Source: CAYLNH01 sp964384625
GTDB taxonomy: Bacteria > Verrucomicrobiota > Lentisphaeria > JABSQK01
DNA: 31,700 nt
Reading direction: 5' to 3'
Assembly: GCA_964384625.1 (NCBI GenBank)
Contig: CAYLNH010000056.1
Location: forward strand, 1 to 31,700
The notes under the pieces were generated by a model, which saw only the letters and a list, made by a program, of their open reading frames with translations, made no database searches and was not told the DNA's origin. The translations under genes and the position numbers were made by a program. Positions 24,601-31,700 of this stretch are shown here, piece after piece. Position 1 is the first letter of the stretch, and every line of letters begins with the position of its first letter.

Positions 24601-27600
24601 GACCCGCCAGTTGCCCGGGGTGTCGTTCCCGGCGACTTTCAGTTTGACGGTTTCGTTGCTCCGGCGGAACAGATGATAGCGCTGCTTGCCGTTGGGATCG
24701 GTGATCACAAACTCCACCGGCAAGTGCCCGGTAAAGGCCCTTTGTTTCGGGTCCAGCGCGGCTGTCTGCAGTTGCAGGAGTTCGCCTTGTCGGACCTGCT
24801 TGGAGTGCTCGACCGTCAGAGTCGCAATCGGGCGCTCGGCCAGGACGTAGACGGTGCCGGGGAAGTATCGCATGTCGCTCTCGAACCGGATGCCCGTTTC
24901 CGCCGGTGTTGTCCTTACGGTCTGTCGCCGCAGGCCGTCATAGAGCACACCCTTCTTTTGTGCGGTCACCATGGTGGTGCCGCCCTGGTAGGTGAACTGC
25001 GAGAAGACGCCGTTCTCTTTGCCGGTGGCGGCGTCTTTGGCGTCGTTGAACGCAACCCAGTATTCAAGATCGCCGTCGATGCTGCGGATGAAGTTGAAAT
25101 CGAAAGGCTTGCTCGTGCTGAAGAACGACTGCAGTTTCGGCTGCACAGCTTGACGGAACTGCTTGGCCAGTGGTCGTGTATCGGTTTCGATTTGCCAGTG
25201 GTCGTTCATGTTGCTGCCGCGCATTTCGTAGCCGGGCACAACCACCAGATCGTCGATGGCGGCGGTCGACGCCTGGTCGCCGACGAGCAGGCCGCCCTGC
25301 CGACGGAACTGGGTCAGGACCTCCTTGAACCGGGGCGGCAGCGGCTTGGTCATGTTGACCAGGTACAGGCCGCGGTAGCGTTGGTGCAGGTCTTCCGGGT
25401 GCTTCAGGCAGTACGCTTCAGTAATCATCGTGGCCTGGTAGCCGGCTTTCTGTGTGATGTAGTGGGCGCCGTTAAGCTGTTTGACGGATTGCCCGCCGAG
25501 GACCCCCTGGCGGAACGAAGCGATAACGGCAATTTCGTCCTTGCGGTCGAGTTCCATATAGACGTCGCCGAAACGCGTGGCCAGGTCGGCGATGGCCGCG
25601 AGGGCCTCGCTGCGTTCTTTCTGTTCGCCCCAGGAGCCGGCCATGGCATTGCCGTTGTGCATGTTGTAGACGCCGATACCGACGGGGTTCCGGGACAGCG
25701 CCTGCAGAAACAGCTTGTAGCCGGTCGGGATCCAGCTTTGAGAGATTAAATCGATCATCTCACGGGTGCGGGCCCGCGGGCGATCCAGCCGCATGGCGAT
25801 GTAATCGGACTCGGTGATGTTGTGAAAGGCCAAGGTGCCGAAGTCGCCGTGCTGATCGTTGTTGACCCAGTCGGAATCCTTATAGAGCATGGGCGCGTGC
25901 ATGCCGCCCTTGATGCCCCAGCCCCAACTGCTGCCGCCGGTCAAGGTGGCGTCCGGCACAATCGCCCGAAGCGCTTCGCGGTGATTGCGGTAGGCGCGCG
26001 GGTAGAGGTCGTTGATCCAGCGGTACCATTCAACGCGCTTGCCGTCGTCGCCCTTGACGCGGTCCTTGAACTCCATGCCGACGCCGAAACCGATGGCGCC
26101 GTCCATCTGCGAGCCGATGCGGGCAAATTCTTTTTCGGTGGCGGCATTATCGACCTCGATGTCCCCGACTTTGGCTTTAAACACCTCCTGCAGTTTTTTC
26201 AGACGGTCGCCGTGGATGATATCGAAATTGGCAACGCCGGCGGTGGCCCAGACCTTGCCCATGGTGGCGGGCGTCATGCCGTCGCCACTGCAATAGACCA
26301 GACCGGTAAAGTTCGGGAACCGCCGCCATTCCTGGACCAGGTGCTGCGTAGTCTGATAGGTGTTGTAGGCGTGATCAAGCCAGTAGTTGCCGACATTGAA
26401 ATAGAGGATCAGGTGGACGCCGGAGATCGGTTTCTGTTCGATGCCGTGCCGCAGCATGAACTCGGCGGCGGTCTGATGCGAGTGGGGTACCTCGAGCATT
26501 TCCGGCGGCGTATTGGCGCCCCGGTAATCCTTGAAACGGTCGCCGTCGGTCGGGATTTCTTTGCGCATGTACCAGCCGAGGCCGGTGGCGCGCGGGTTGG
26601 TCAGGTTGCAGCCGTGGCTGTCGGCGCCGCCGTGCGTGAGTTGGTTGAAGCCGCAGGCGGCCAGGGTCTCGAGTTTGTCCAGCGGGTAGCTGCCGCCGCT
26701 CCATTTGCCGTGACCGATGATCTTCATGTTGGTCTTGGGGATCGCCCGGGTTATGACCAGTCGGAACGGGTTGGATTTCGTCTTGCCGGCGTGCGCCTGC
26801 AGTTGGTATTCGCCGGGGCGGAGCAGGGCGGTGTCCAATTCCAGTTCGGCCGAAGCCGTCTTGCCGGCGACGTCCAGGGGCAGGCGGCCCAGGTCCAGGA
26901 CCTCCTTGCCGTCGCGTAACTGTACGGCAACATCGCCCGCGGCGGCCGGGCCGAAGGCGCGGACCGAAAATTGGACGCGTTCGCCTTCCATGAACGTTTG
27001 GCGACAGCGGTCGGTAAACAGATAGAGTTCGGCCCCCTTGATGGTTACCCGCTCCGCCGGTTGCGGCGAACGCAGCTGCTTCAGGCCGATGGCGAAGTTT
27101 TCCTCGCGGACGATATAGCCGGCCTGCAATTGCGGTTCGCCGAGAAGCTGCACGCCGGTGTCGCTGACTGCGAATGAGAATGTCCCCTGGTTGGCTACGG
27201 CAACGCGATAGCCCCTGGTCGAGGCCGGCAGATAGATGCGGAGGATCTTCGGCTGTTTCTTGTACAGCACGCGCTGGTGCACGATGTGTTTGCCGCTGAA
27301 GATTGTTACCTTTGTTCCGTCCCGGCTGCCGGCCGGATAGATATTCAGGTCGACAGCGTGACACAGCAGATTGTAGGATGACGGCCCGGTCTTGACGAAG
27401 CTCGGGTGCTTCTGGATCTCACCGTTGTGCACAGTGAACCGGATTTCGCCGGGATGCAGGAGGTGCTTGCCGTCCGCCAGTCCGGCGGCGATCAGTGTGC
27501 GGACGCCGGTGCCGCCTTCGACCTTGGTCCGGGCGTCGCTCTTGACCGCTGATTTCGCCGGGCCGTCGGTGCCGAGGTCGGCTTCCAGTTCGGCCATGCC

Positions 27601-27864
27601 GGCAACATCGTCGTCGTCATCGCCGAGCAGTGATTTTTTCTCGCCGTACTGGCTGTAGGCCCGGGGTTGGTTGTCGATATAGACTTTGCCGGGGATGTCA
27701 TAGTGGACGACCTGATCGAGACTCTTCTCTTTCACAGTCTTCCGCAGGAACTCGAGCGGCGCCTGGTATCTGGCGTCGACCAGGTAGATCCAGGTCTCGC
27801 CGCCGACGGCAGCCCCCACCAGGGCTGCCCAGAGCGCGATTGCCGTTGTGATTCTCCGGTTCAT
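21619..27864 (-). CDS. Giant exported multidomain protein, glycosidase-like with beta-propeller and discoidin-like parts
   Basis: 2081 aa. A signal peptide (ITTAIALWAALVGAAVGG) and an AGAGG site 6 nt before the ATG support the start. Visible layout: residues about 80-100 carry an Asp-rich run (GDDDDDVAG); about 290-380 a beta-sandwich-like segment; about 380-760 a barrel-like part (MKIIGHGKWSGG, LTHGGADSHG, GGSSWGWGIKGG); about 810-880 a segment like the trimerisation or amidotransferase-like domain of GH42 beta-galactosidases (YRGLYLVNMTKPLPPRF, QGGLLVGD). About 1330-1720 has repeating strands such as APDGKFGVITYTDGLVRWVD, like a WD40/PQQ beta-propeller; about 1900-2065 is F5/8C (discoidin)-like. 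The C-terminus is acidic (SDDLDLD). I do not recognise the whole protein as a named family. A role in polysaccharide binding or cleavage is inferred from parts and neighbours. Confidence 0.75.
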   Translation of the reverse strand: MNRRITTAIALWAALVGAAVGGETWIYLVDARYQAPLEFLRKTVKEKSLDQVVHYDIPGKVYIDNQPRAYSQYGEKKSLLGDDDDDVAGMAELEADLGTDGPAKSAVKSDARTKVEGGTGVRTLIAAGLADGKHLLHPGEIRFTVHNGEIQKHPSFVKTGPSSYNLLCHAVDLNIYPAGSRDGTKVTIFSGKHIVHQRVLYKKQPKILRIYLPASTRGYRVAVANQGTFSFAVSDTGVQLLGEPQLQAGYIVREENFAIGLKQLRSPQPAERVTIKGAELYLFTDRCRQTFMEGERVQFSVRAFGPAAAGDVAVQLRDGKEVLDLGRLPLDVAGKTASAELELDTALLRPGEYQLQAHAGKTKSNPFRLVITRAIPKTNMKIIGHGKWSGGSYPLDKLETLAACGFNQLTHGGADSHGCNLTNPRATGLGWYMRKEIPTDGDRFKDYRGANTPPEMLEVPHSHQTAAEFMLRHGIEQKPISGVHLILYFNVGNYWLDHAYNTYQTTQHLVQEWRRFPNFTGLVYCSGDGMTPATMGKVWATAGVANFDIIHGDRLKKLQEVFKAKVGDIEVDNAATEKEFARIGSQMDGAIGFGVGMEFKDRVKGDDGKRVEWYRWINDLYPRAYRNHREALRAIVPDATLTGGSSWGWGIKGGMHAPMLYKDSDWVNNDQHGDFGTLAFHNITESDYIAMRLDRPRARTREMIDLISQSWIPTGYKLFLQALSRNPVGIGVYNMHNGNAMAGSWGEQKERSEALAAIADLATRFGDVYMELDRKDEIAVIASFRQGVLGGQSVKQLNGAHYITQKAGYQATMITEAYCLKHPEDLHQRYRGLYLVNMTKPLPPRFKEVLTQFRRQGGLLVGDQASTAAIDDLVVVPGYEMRGSNMNDHWQIETDTRPLAKQFRQAVQPKLQSFFSTSKPFDFNFIRSIDGDLEYWVAFNDAKDAATGKENGVFSQFTYQGGTTMVTAQKKGVLYDGLRRQTVRTTPAETGIRFESDMRYFPGTVYVLAERPIATLTVEHSKQVRQGELLQLQTAALDPKQRAFTGHLPVEFVITDPNGKQRYHLFRRSNETVKLKVAGNDTPGNWRVKAVEQVTGLTAESSFTVVPKQQKPRLRKLQDMVLDADSVYDLVKQKEVEIVIYPDQLAGCDAIAAKLEKDLLAQGVKVSRRVVWPSLHRYYPTQWFYETVEDLEPREAVLNGEMVGHRVTGKNHKGHYIKGQQGEYAFYSKHTATAGTLYYKNVILLGRRDGASNPMLNLIQRSRMMLRNPSPSFPARGQGMVGYAWGPFHYSHDAVVVYGADEAGLRKAAKSLVQLVSGKRPERAYMPRPVVQGRENGQVYASMVDAVAVQKTTARGTERDRKSLMPPVYDRAIADVKQDAAGRVLIKQLLQEDQSGPDLVAIDLKSGEARQYVLDCDLSQFERMLSDELPMGRIPAPLHHHLGNDHLLPIAGGLGRVGPQGEVRWFYDPYPKPKEYDEAKYPRRCKIMQLSADRKWVLAGFYNSTPAAGHGTAVVNAGVLVWLNTKTGKPAARFPRYLASRIHLAPDGSRALILDDVCYGSLGHRDWYRPVLNPHENFVLSAFSRNGKELCHFPFEHGKADKLQVDPGITLALASFTDGRRNVTVYDLKTGKSTTVAHPRVDVGIAVAPDGKFGVITYTDGLVRWVDRHGKTLSENRLPAPGVPIVDAAGNVFVAAHNAKLYRLPKDAENTVAVDFGKASVVKPDRQPDTIMPGLIEPQRPWWQQLPKDVTALTLPKAPYPNAKTVAGEESVSVRVPPMKQEDLLLFAVTYKVEQPQDRLEVDLRIKDRTHRLFYPYLAQPKAIGIPIRSDEPGPVKITFRCPGGVRLSAGKLRHIKLGALGNAAYSPATAGSQVENAGVPRVFVYNVMGQLGDPRCEQLVYGFTVPRLKRGQELPTFPPGVTRKSKTNPNSYVDGKPYSGTPLYPTVYPLGQPSKGQAQPNLRSAQILIEYQKPRTIRGVGIWEHPGAEPVAAYALEACDKYEMSKKLNRVLEGNWRLIAAGRGNLDYFHAKFFKPHKAKVWRFTVIATPATVQRIAELELYQDAIDGLDSILSDDLDLD

Positions 27865-27923
27865 ACTGGCCTCTTTATTGGGATTCTGGTGTTTCTCTCC
27901 CGGCTTCGGCGTGCTCCCCAGCC

Positions 27924-30053
27924 CTATTCGATCCTATATACCCGGTGCTTCCGGGCCTTAATTGTCCGGGTCCTGTCCGCCTTCTCCCGGAGGATGTCGT
28001 GAACCGTGCGTTCTCCCTGTAGCGGCAGTTCGAAGTCGCGAAAGGCCCACAGGGCCTGCTGCCTGCCGTCGCGATACAGGACCCCTTTGCCGTCATCAAG
28101 GATGGTGCGCTGGTTCATGGTGTCGACGACCCGGTTGTAAGCCTGCCAGACCTGATAGTGCCATTTCCGCGGTTTCTGTTTCCGCGCCTTGCCGTCGTGG
28201 GAGAAGGTCAGACGATCGCGGCGGATGTCCCAGCGCAGCATCCACATGACGCGGTAGGCGAGTCCCTGGAAGAAGACGTCGTCGGGATCGGCGCCGGCGG
28301 CTTCGACGGCTTCCGGGTCAAAGCCGGCGATATGGTCCTGCCACATGAACAGGTTGTCGAGACGTTTCTCCAGGCCGGGACCATGGCGATGCAGGCCGAA
28401 GACACCGCTGTCTTCGTTGCAGTAGACGTAACCGGCCTGCTGCATCTTCGCCATCAGTTCCAGGTGCGCCAGGTACTGCGAAAGAATGTGGCCTTCCGGC
28501 CGTTTCGCCGGTCGTTGGTTGCCCAGCTGGTCGGTCTGGTCGGCGGTCACGCCGCCGCGGGAACTGCCGCTGTTGAAGCGATAATGAAACTTGTCGCTGG
28601 ACAGGTTGAAAGAGCTGTCCAGAAAGATGCCTTCCAGCCCGATGCGGTCATGGGCGTCCTGCCAGGCGTTCATCCAGTAGTCCTGTACGACCGGATCGCG
28701 CAGGTTCATGCAGGCGAATACCGGGGTGTAGTGGTCGGCCTCGTGGGCGCCGAAGGTGTTCTTGATGAACGGCTCTTCCGCCTGAGCCAGCGCCTCCATG
28801 ATCGAGCCGCGCAGCGGCAGGAAGTCAAGGCGCTTCTTGCGGCCGTTGCGCTTGGCGGCCATCAGCGTTGTGGTGGCCACCGACGTGTTGCCCCACATCT
28901 CCACTTTGGCGCCGGCCTTCTTCGCCGCGTCACAGAAGCGTTTCAGCTTCTTCTCGCCGACGGATTCCGCCACCTTGTAGTCGACGGTGCAGCACATGTT
29001 GCTGATGCCGTAGACGTTCATGTTGTTTTCAAAATGGTTGGCCAGGCCGATGGTCTTCATGCCGGCATCGAGCAGTTTGGGCAGGCCGAGCCGGCGGTAG
29101 CGGTCCAGATCCGCGTCCTCCCATTCCTCGATCTGGCCATAGGTATTCACGCGTTCGCGCCGGAAGCCGATCTCGCGATGCAGTGTGTCGCTGACCAGTT
29201 CCGTCATGGCGCCGTGGAGATTGGCGTTTTGCGTCGGCGTGCGTTTGCCGGGTGCGAAGAGTACTTCGACGGGAGCTGTCTTCAGGGCGTAGCCAAGATC
29301 ATCACAGTGCTCGTGGAAGTGGGCGATTTCGTTGCTGCCGCGTTGTTTTTCCAGCAACGTTCGGACATGGGCGACTTTGTTCGGCCAGGTCAGCAGGACC
29401 CCCTTGCTGCCGGTGGTCATGGTGAATCCCTGGCAGTCCGTCTGCAGCGGCAGGAACTGGAAGATGTTCGGGTTGTCGCAGCCCGGGTGATACCATTCGG
29501 TGGAGTAGTACTCGTCCGTCGACCGCGCCTTGTAGATGCTCGGGGCGAAGGTGCTGCGAAACCAGACCTCGTTGCCGATCGCTCGGGCGCCCGGTTCCCA
29601 GGTGCCGCGATCGAGGATCATGTAGATCGGGACATCCGAGCTTTGGTAACGGTACTGATAGGAAAAGCCGGTGAACCGTTCGTTGCCGATCCGGCGCGAT
29701 TTCGGTTTCAGGATCAGAACCAGTTCGGTGTTCTTCAGCGGCTTGGGCCGGGCCGCCCAGTCGGCGGTGTTGTAGGCGCGCCGACACTCGTGCAGTTGCC
29801 ATTCCATCGGGCCGCCGGCTCTGGCTTTGGCGCTGAAGGTCAGCTTGACGCGGCGCTTGGTCTGCTGTGTCGCGATCAGCCGGTAGTCGCAGAGTTCCAC
29901 GCCGTAGGGGTTGCGGATTTCGATGAACAGCGGTCGGCGGCCGCGGCGCAGTTTGGTTTCACCGCAGCGGACCTCGCCGATACCGGCAAACGCTTTGCCG
30001 TCGAACAGCAGGTCCAGTTCGATCCCGTTTTTCAGGGTTAACGTTGTAGGCAT
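27924..30053 (-). CDS. Alpha-galactosidase-like glycoside hydrolase (GH36/GH31-like)
   Basis: 709 aa. There is no signal peptide, so it is probably cytoplasmic, unlike its two downstream neighbours. The N-terminal 300 residues look like the beta-sandwich of such enzymes, followed by a barrel from about 310. IGLEGIFLDSSFNLSSDKF places a candidate nucleophile aspartate at about residue 479, and YVYCNEDSGVFG (about 545) could supply the acid/base. The C-terminal end (ILDDGKGVLYRDGRQQALWAF) is compatible with a beta domain. The start has no clear ribosome site. It is the first gene after the regulator, with 82 nt between them, and the giant gene follows after 59 nt. The clan assignment is tentative and the substrate unknown. 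Confidence 0.7.
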   Translation of the reverse strand: MPTTLTLKNGIELDLLFDGKAFAGIGEVRCGETKLRRGRRPLFIEIRNPYGVELCDYRLIATQQTKRRVKLTFSAKARAGGPMEWQLHECRRAYNTADWAARPKPLKNTELVLILKPKSRRIGNERFTGFSYQYRYQSSDVPIYMILDRGTWEPGARAIGNEVWFRSTFAPSIYKARSTDEYYSTEWYHPGCDNPNIFQFLPLQTDCQGFTMTTGSKGVLLTWPNKVAHVRTLLEKQRGSNEIAHFHEHCDDLGYALKTAPVEVLFAPGKRTPTQNANLHGAMTELVSDTLHREIGFRRERVNTYGQIEEWEDADLDRYRRLGLPKLLDAGMKTIGLANHFENNMNVYGISNMCCTVDYKVAESVGEKKLKRFCDAAKKAGAKVEMWGNTSVATTTLMAAKRNGRKKRLDFLPLRGSIMEALAQAEEPFIKNTFGAHEADHYTPVFACMNLRDPVVQDYWMNAWQDAHDRIGLEGIFLDSSFNLSSDKFHYRFNSGSSRGGVTADQTDQLGNQRPAKRPEGHILSQYLAHLELMAKMQQAGYVYCNEDSGVFGLHRHGPGLEKRLDNLFMWQDHIAGFDPEAVEAAGADPDDVFFQGLAYRVMWMLRWDIRRDRLTFSHDGKARKQKPRKWHYQVWQAYNRVVDTMNQRTILDDGKGVLYRDGRQQALWAFRDFELPLQGERTVHDILREKADRTRTIKARKHRVYRIE

Positions 30054-30086
30054 GTGGTATTTCTGTTTTTAGGTTTGGAGGAAGGA

Positions 30087-30106
30087 GCGAGGCAAGAATG
30101 CCTCGC
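30087..30106. terminator. Perfect hairpin between the regulator and the hydrolase gene
   Basis: GCGAGGCA-AGAA-TGCCTCGC is an exact 8-bp stem with a 4-nt loop, 29 nt after the regulator stop in transcription direction. No T-run follows on the minus strand. It may attenuate transcription, protect mRNA ends, or serve as an operator for the regulator. Confidence 0.4.
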
Positions 30107-30135
30107 CGCGGTAACCGGAATGTTGACGGCGGGGC

Positions 30136-31323
30136 TCATCGCGCCACTTCGTTGTGCTTGCCCGGCAGGATCAGGGTCGGCTTCACTTTTCGGTGTTGCG
30201 GTTCTTCAGGCAGCTTGCCGGCAACGCGGTCGGCCAGCAGCGCGTACAACTCACGGCCCAACTCGGTATTGTTCTTGTCGATGGTGGCGAATGGTTCGAA
30301 CGCGTAATATGCCAACTCCGGCGCGTCGGCATAGTAGTTGTCGTAGCCCACCAGTTTGACGTCGGTGTTGGGATCGATACCAAGGTGTTTGCAGCCGGCC
30401 GCCAACGTCGGCAGGTTGCCGTCGGACAGGGCCATAATGGCGTCGACGTTCTGTTTGCCGTCGAAATACGGCATCAGGATGCCGGCATGCTGACGGGCAT
30501 TGAAGTCGAAGGTGCCCTGGTCTTTGACGTAGACCCCTTTGTGATTGGCTTCGAGCAGGGGCAGGGGGGAGAGCCCGGCTTCCTCCAGCGCGCGTACGTA
30601 GCCGCGTTCGCGGCCGCGTTGCCACCAGGATCGGTCCGGATTGTCCGCCTCCGACGCCCAATACCGCAGGATACGGCGGCAGCCGGCGCGGATCAGTTCG
30701 CGAGTCAGCAGGTAGGCGCCTTCTTCGTGGTCGGAGACAACGGTGTCGATGGCGGCAACGGACTCGCCGTCGCGATGAGCCACCAGCGGGATATCGGTGC
30801 GCTTGAACGCCTGGGCCAGTTGCCGAATCTCGTGGTCGGAAAAACGTTCCTGGAAGAGGATGGCGCCGCAGGGACGCTGCGACAGCAGGCGGTGGATACG
30901 TTTGCCTTTCACCTTGTCGCTGTTCAGCGACAGGACGTGCAGACCCGCATCCTGGACGGCGTCGACCACCCCGGAAAACGTGAAGTGCGACCAGCCCGGA
31001 GCACCGAGACCGCGGGTAACGTGATGGCTCGAGCCAAGCAGGGCAATGGTCTCGGAGAACAAATCGCCGTTGGGCTCCAGTTCCGCCGCGACAATCCGGC
31101 GTTTCCCGCGAAACTCCACCAGCCCGTCGTCCTCCAGCTGCTGCAGCACCTTGCGGACCGTCGTGCGCGAGACGCCGAACTGCTGGCGCAGTGCCTCCTC
31201 CGACTGTAGGAAGTTGCCGGGCGGCAGTCGGCCGTCGTGGATCCATTGCCGCAGATGCCGGTCAACCCGGGCACTCGGGCTGTTATTCAGAAACGGATCC
31301 GGCCTGGTTCTTTTCTGGTTCAT
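30136..31323 (-). CDS. GntR/LacI hybrid transcriptional regulator
   Basis: 395 aa. Residues about 18-85 are a GntR-type winged helix (SARVDRHLRQWIHDGRLPPG, LQSEEALRQQFGVSRTTVRK, DDGLVEFRGKRRIV). Residues about 95-395 are a LacI/periplasmic-binding-protein-like sensor with HVTRGLGAPGW, IDTVVSDHEEGAYLLTREL, VDAIMALSDGNLPTLAAGC and VKLVGYDNYYADAPE. The architecture matches AraR-type sugar-responsive repressors. ATG 31323 is chosen because the GntR domain begins shortly after it; an upstream in-frame start would add 58 unrelated residues. The ribosome site is weak. It precedes three hydrolase-type genes in the same direction and most likely controls them in response to a sugar; the ligand is unknown. 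Confidence 0.92.
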   Translation of the reverse strand: MNQKRTRPDPFLNNSPSARVDRHLRQWIHDGRLPPGNFLQSEEALRQQFGVSRTTVRKVLQQLEDDGLVEFRGKRRIVAAELEPNGDLFSETIALLGSSHHVTRGLGAPGWSHFTFSGVVDAVQDAGLHVLSLNSDKVKGKRIHRLLSQRPCGAILFQERFSDHEIRQLAQAFKRTDIPLVAHRDGESVAAIDTVVSDHEEGAYLLTRELIRAGCRRILRYWASEADNPDRSWWQRGRERGYVRALEEAGLSPLPLLEANHKGVYVKDQGTFDFNARQHAGILMPYFDGKQNVDAIMALSDGNLPTLAAGCKHLGIDPNTDVKLVGYDNYYADAPELAYYAFEPFATIDKNNTELGRELYALLADRVAGKLPEEPQHRKVKPTLILPGKHNEVAR

Positions 31324-31700
31324 GCCAAAATGTCCATAGTCAGTATATTTGTAGACAGAAAAAATACCGAAAGGTTCCCTCAGGATCAGCAGAAAGATGT
31401 GATTGCGGACGGTGCTGATTAAGCCGGGGATGACGAATGAGGAGTGCGAGAAGCAGAGCAACCTGGTTATTGACCATGTTGATTCCGGTTCCGTCACATA
31501 GCGCGGGCCTCTGTCCCGCGACTTCTCCGGCCCGGTCGCAGGAGGAACGCGGTGCAGAGGCCCGCGCTACGTCTCGGAGTGCACGCGACTGCCGGCAGGC
31601 GATTGGTCGCCATTCTGAATTCCATTTGTATTTGGGGAGGGGATTGACTAAGGGTCCGCGCGGAAATAACTTCACATTTTGAGAGACTTTCAAGAGTCGC
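31324..31700. other. Intergenic region upstream of the regulator
   Basis: No gene is supported. Reading toward the regulator, a good -10-like TATACT (minus strand, about 31340-31345) lies some 20 nt before the ATG, but no -35 is evident. A T-rich tract and TGTCTACA (imperfect palindrome, about 31350-31357) precede it and could be an operator. Further out is the long palindrome at 31499-31569. Confidence 0.4.
31499..31569. repeat. 71-bp extragenic palindrome (REP/MITE-like)
   Basis: TAGCGCGGGCCTCTG (31499-31513) and CAGAGGCCCGCGCTA (31555-31569) are exact 15-bp inverted repeats. Inside them CCGCG pairs with CGCGG, and TTCTCC with GGAGGAA imperfectly, so almost the whole element folds into one long hairpin. 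It contains no open frame. Elements of this shape are usually dispersed extragenic repeats; other copies would lie outside this window. Confidence 0.75.

Noticed and set aside
23989..25749. 586-codon + strand open frame opposite the giant gene
   Set aside because: Antisense shadow with valine/glycine-rich composition and no motifs.
28158..30041. Long + strand open frame (627 codons) opposite the GH36-like gene
   Set aside because: It is antisense to a gene with recognisable motifs; long antisense frames are common in GC-rich DNA, and its translation resembles no family.
31437..31700. Short coding frames at the right edge
   Set aside because: They overlap the long palindrome and lack start signals or similarity.

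Overview
The window is a GC-rich bacterial chromosomal segment containing one 100-N scaffold gap. It most likely comes from the Planctomycetes-Verrucomicrobia-Lentisphaerae (PVC) superphylum, with a Lentisphaerae-like member as the best guess. The reasons are the fused ResB-CcsA cytochrome c assembly protein, the very large secreted glycoside-hydrolase-like proteins under a GntR/LacI hybrid regulator, and degenerate intergenic tandem repeats. The taxonomy is an inference, because no rRNA or other marker gene lies in the window.

Region 1 (about 1-7324, + strand) is a nitrite-ammonification block. It holds a di-iron RIC/ScdA/YtfE-type nitrosative-stress protein, a small lipoprotein of unknown function translationally coupled to a fused CcsBA (NrfI-like) cytochrome c synthase, and then the tetraheme quinol dehydrogenase NrfH and the pentaheme nitrite reductase NrfA. 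NrfA has the diagnostic CXXCK active-site heme motif. A good FNR/CRP-family palindrome lies just upstream of nrfH.

Region 2 (7376-18153) is a complete siroheme-dependent (Ahb) heme pathway. hemL stands alone on the minus strand. Across a repeat-rich gap follows a tightly packed + strand operon: precorrin-2 dehydrogenase/ferrochelatase (Met8-like), hemA, hemC, a cobA-hemD fusion, ahbC, hemB, ahbD and an ahbA-ahbB fusion. From glutamyl-tRNA to heme b every step has a candidate, and none of the protoporphyrin or coproporphyrin-branch enzymes (HemE, HemF/N, HemG/Y, HemH/Q) is present. The two regions fit together: region 2 makes heme, CcsBA attaches it, and NrfH/NrfA consume nine hemes per NrfHA pair.

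Region 3 (18192-31323, all minus strand) is a separate carbohydrate-use locus. In transcription order it encodes a GntR/LacI hybrid regulator, an unsecreted alpha-galactosidase-like (GH36/GH31-like) protein, an exported 2081-residue multidomain protein (GH-like barrel, beta-propeller-like part, discoidin-like C-terminus), and an exported 1130-residue clan GH-A-like hydrolase with a PA14 domain. The last 377 bases are intergenic and contain a long MITE/REP-like palindrome.

No tRNA, rRNA, CRISPR array, transposase or prophage gene was recognised.
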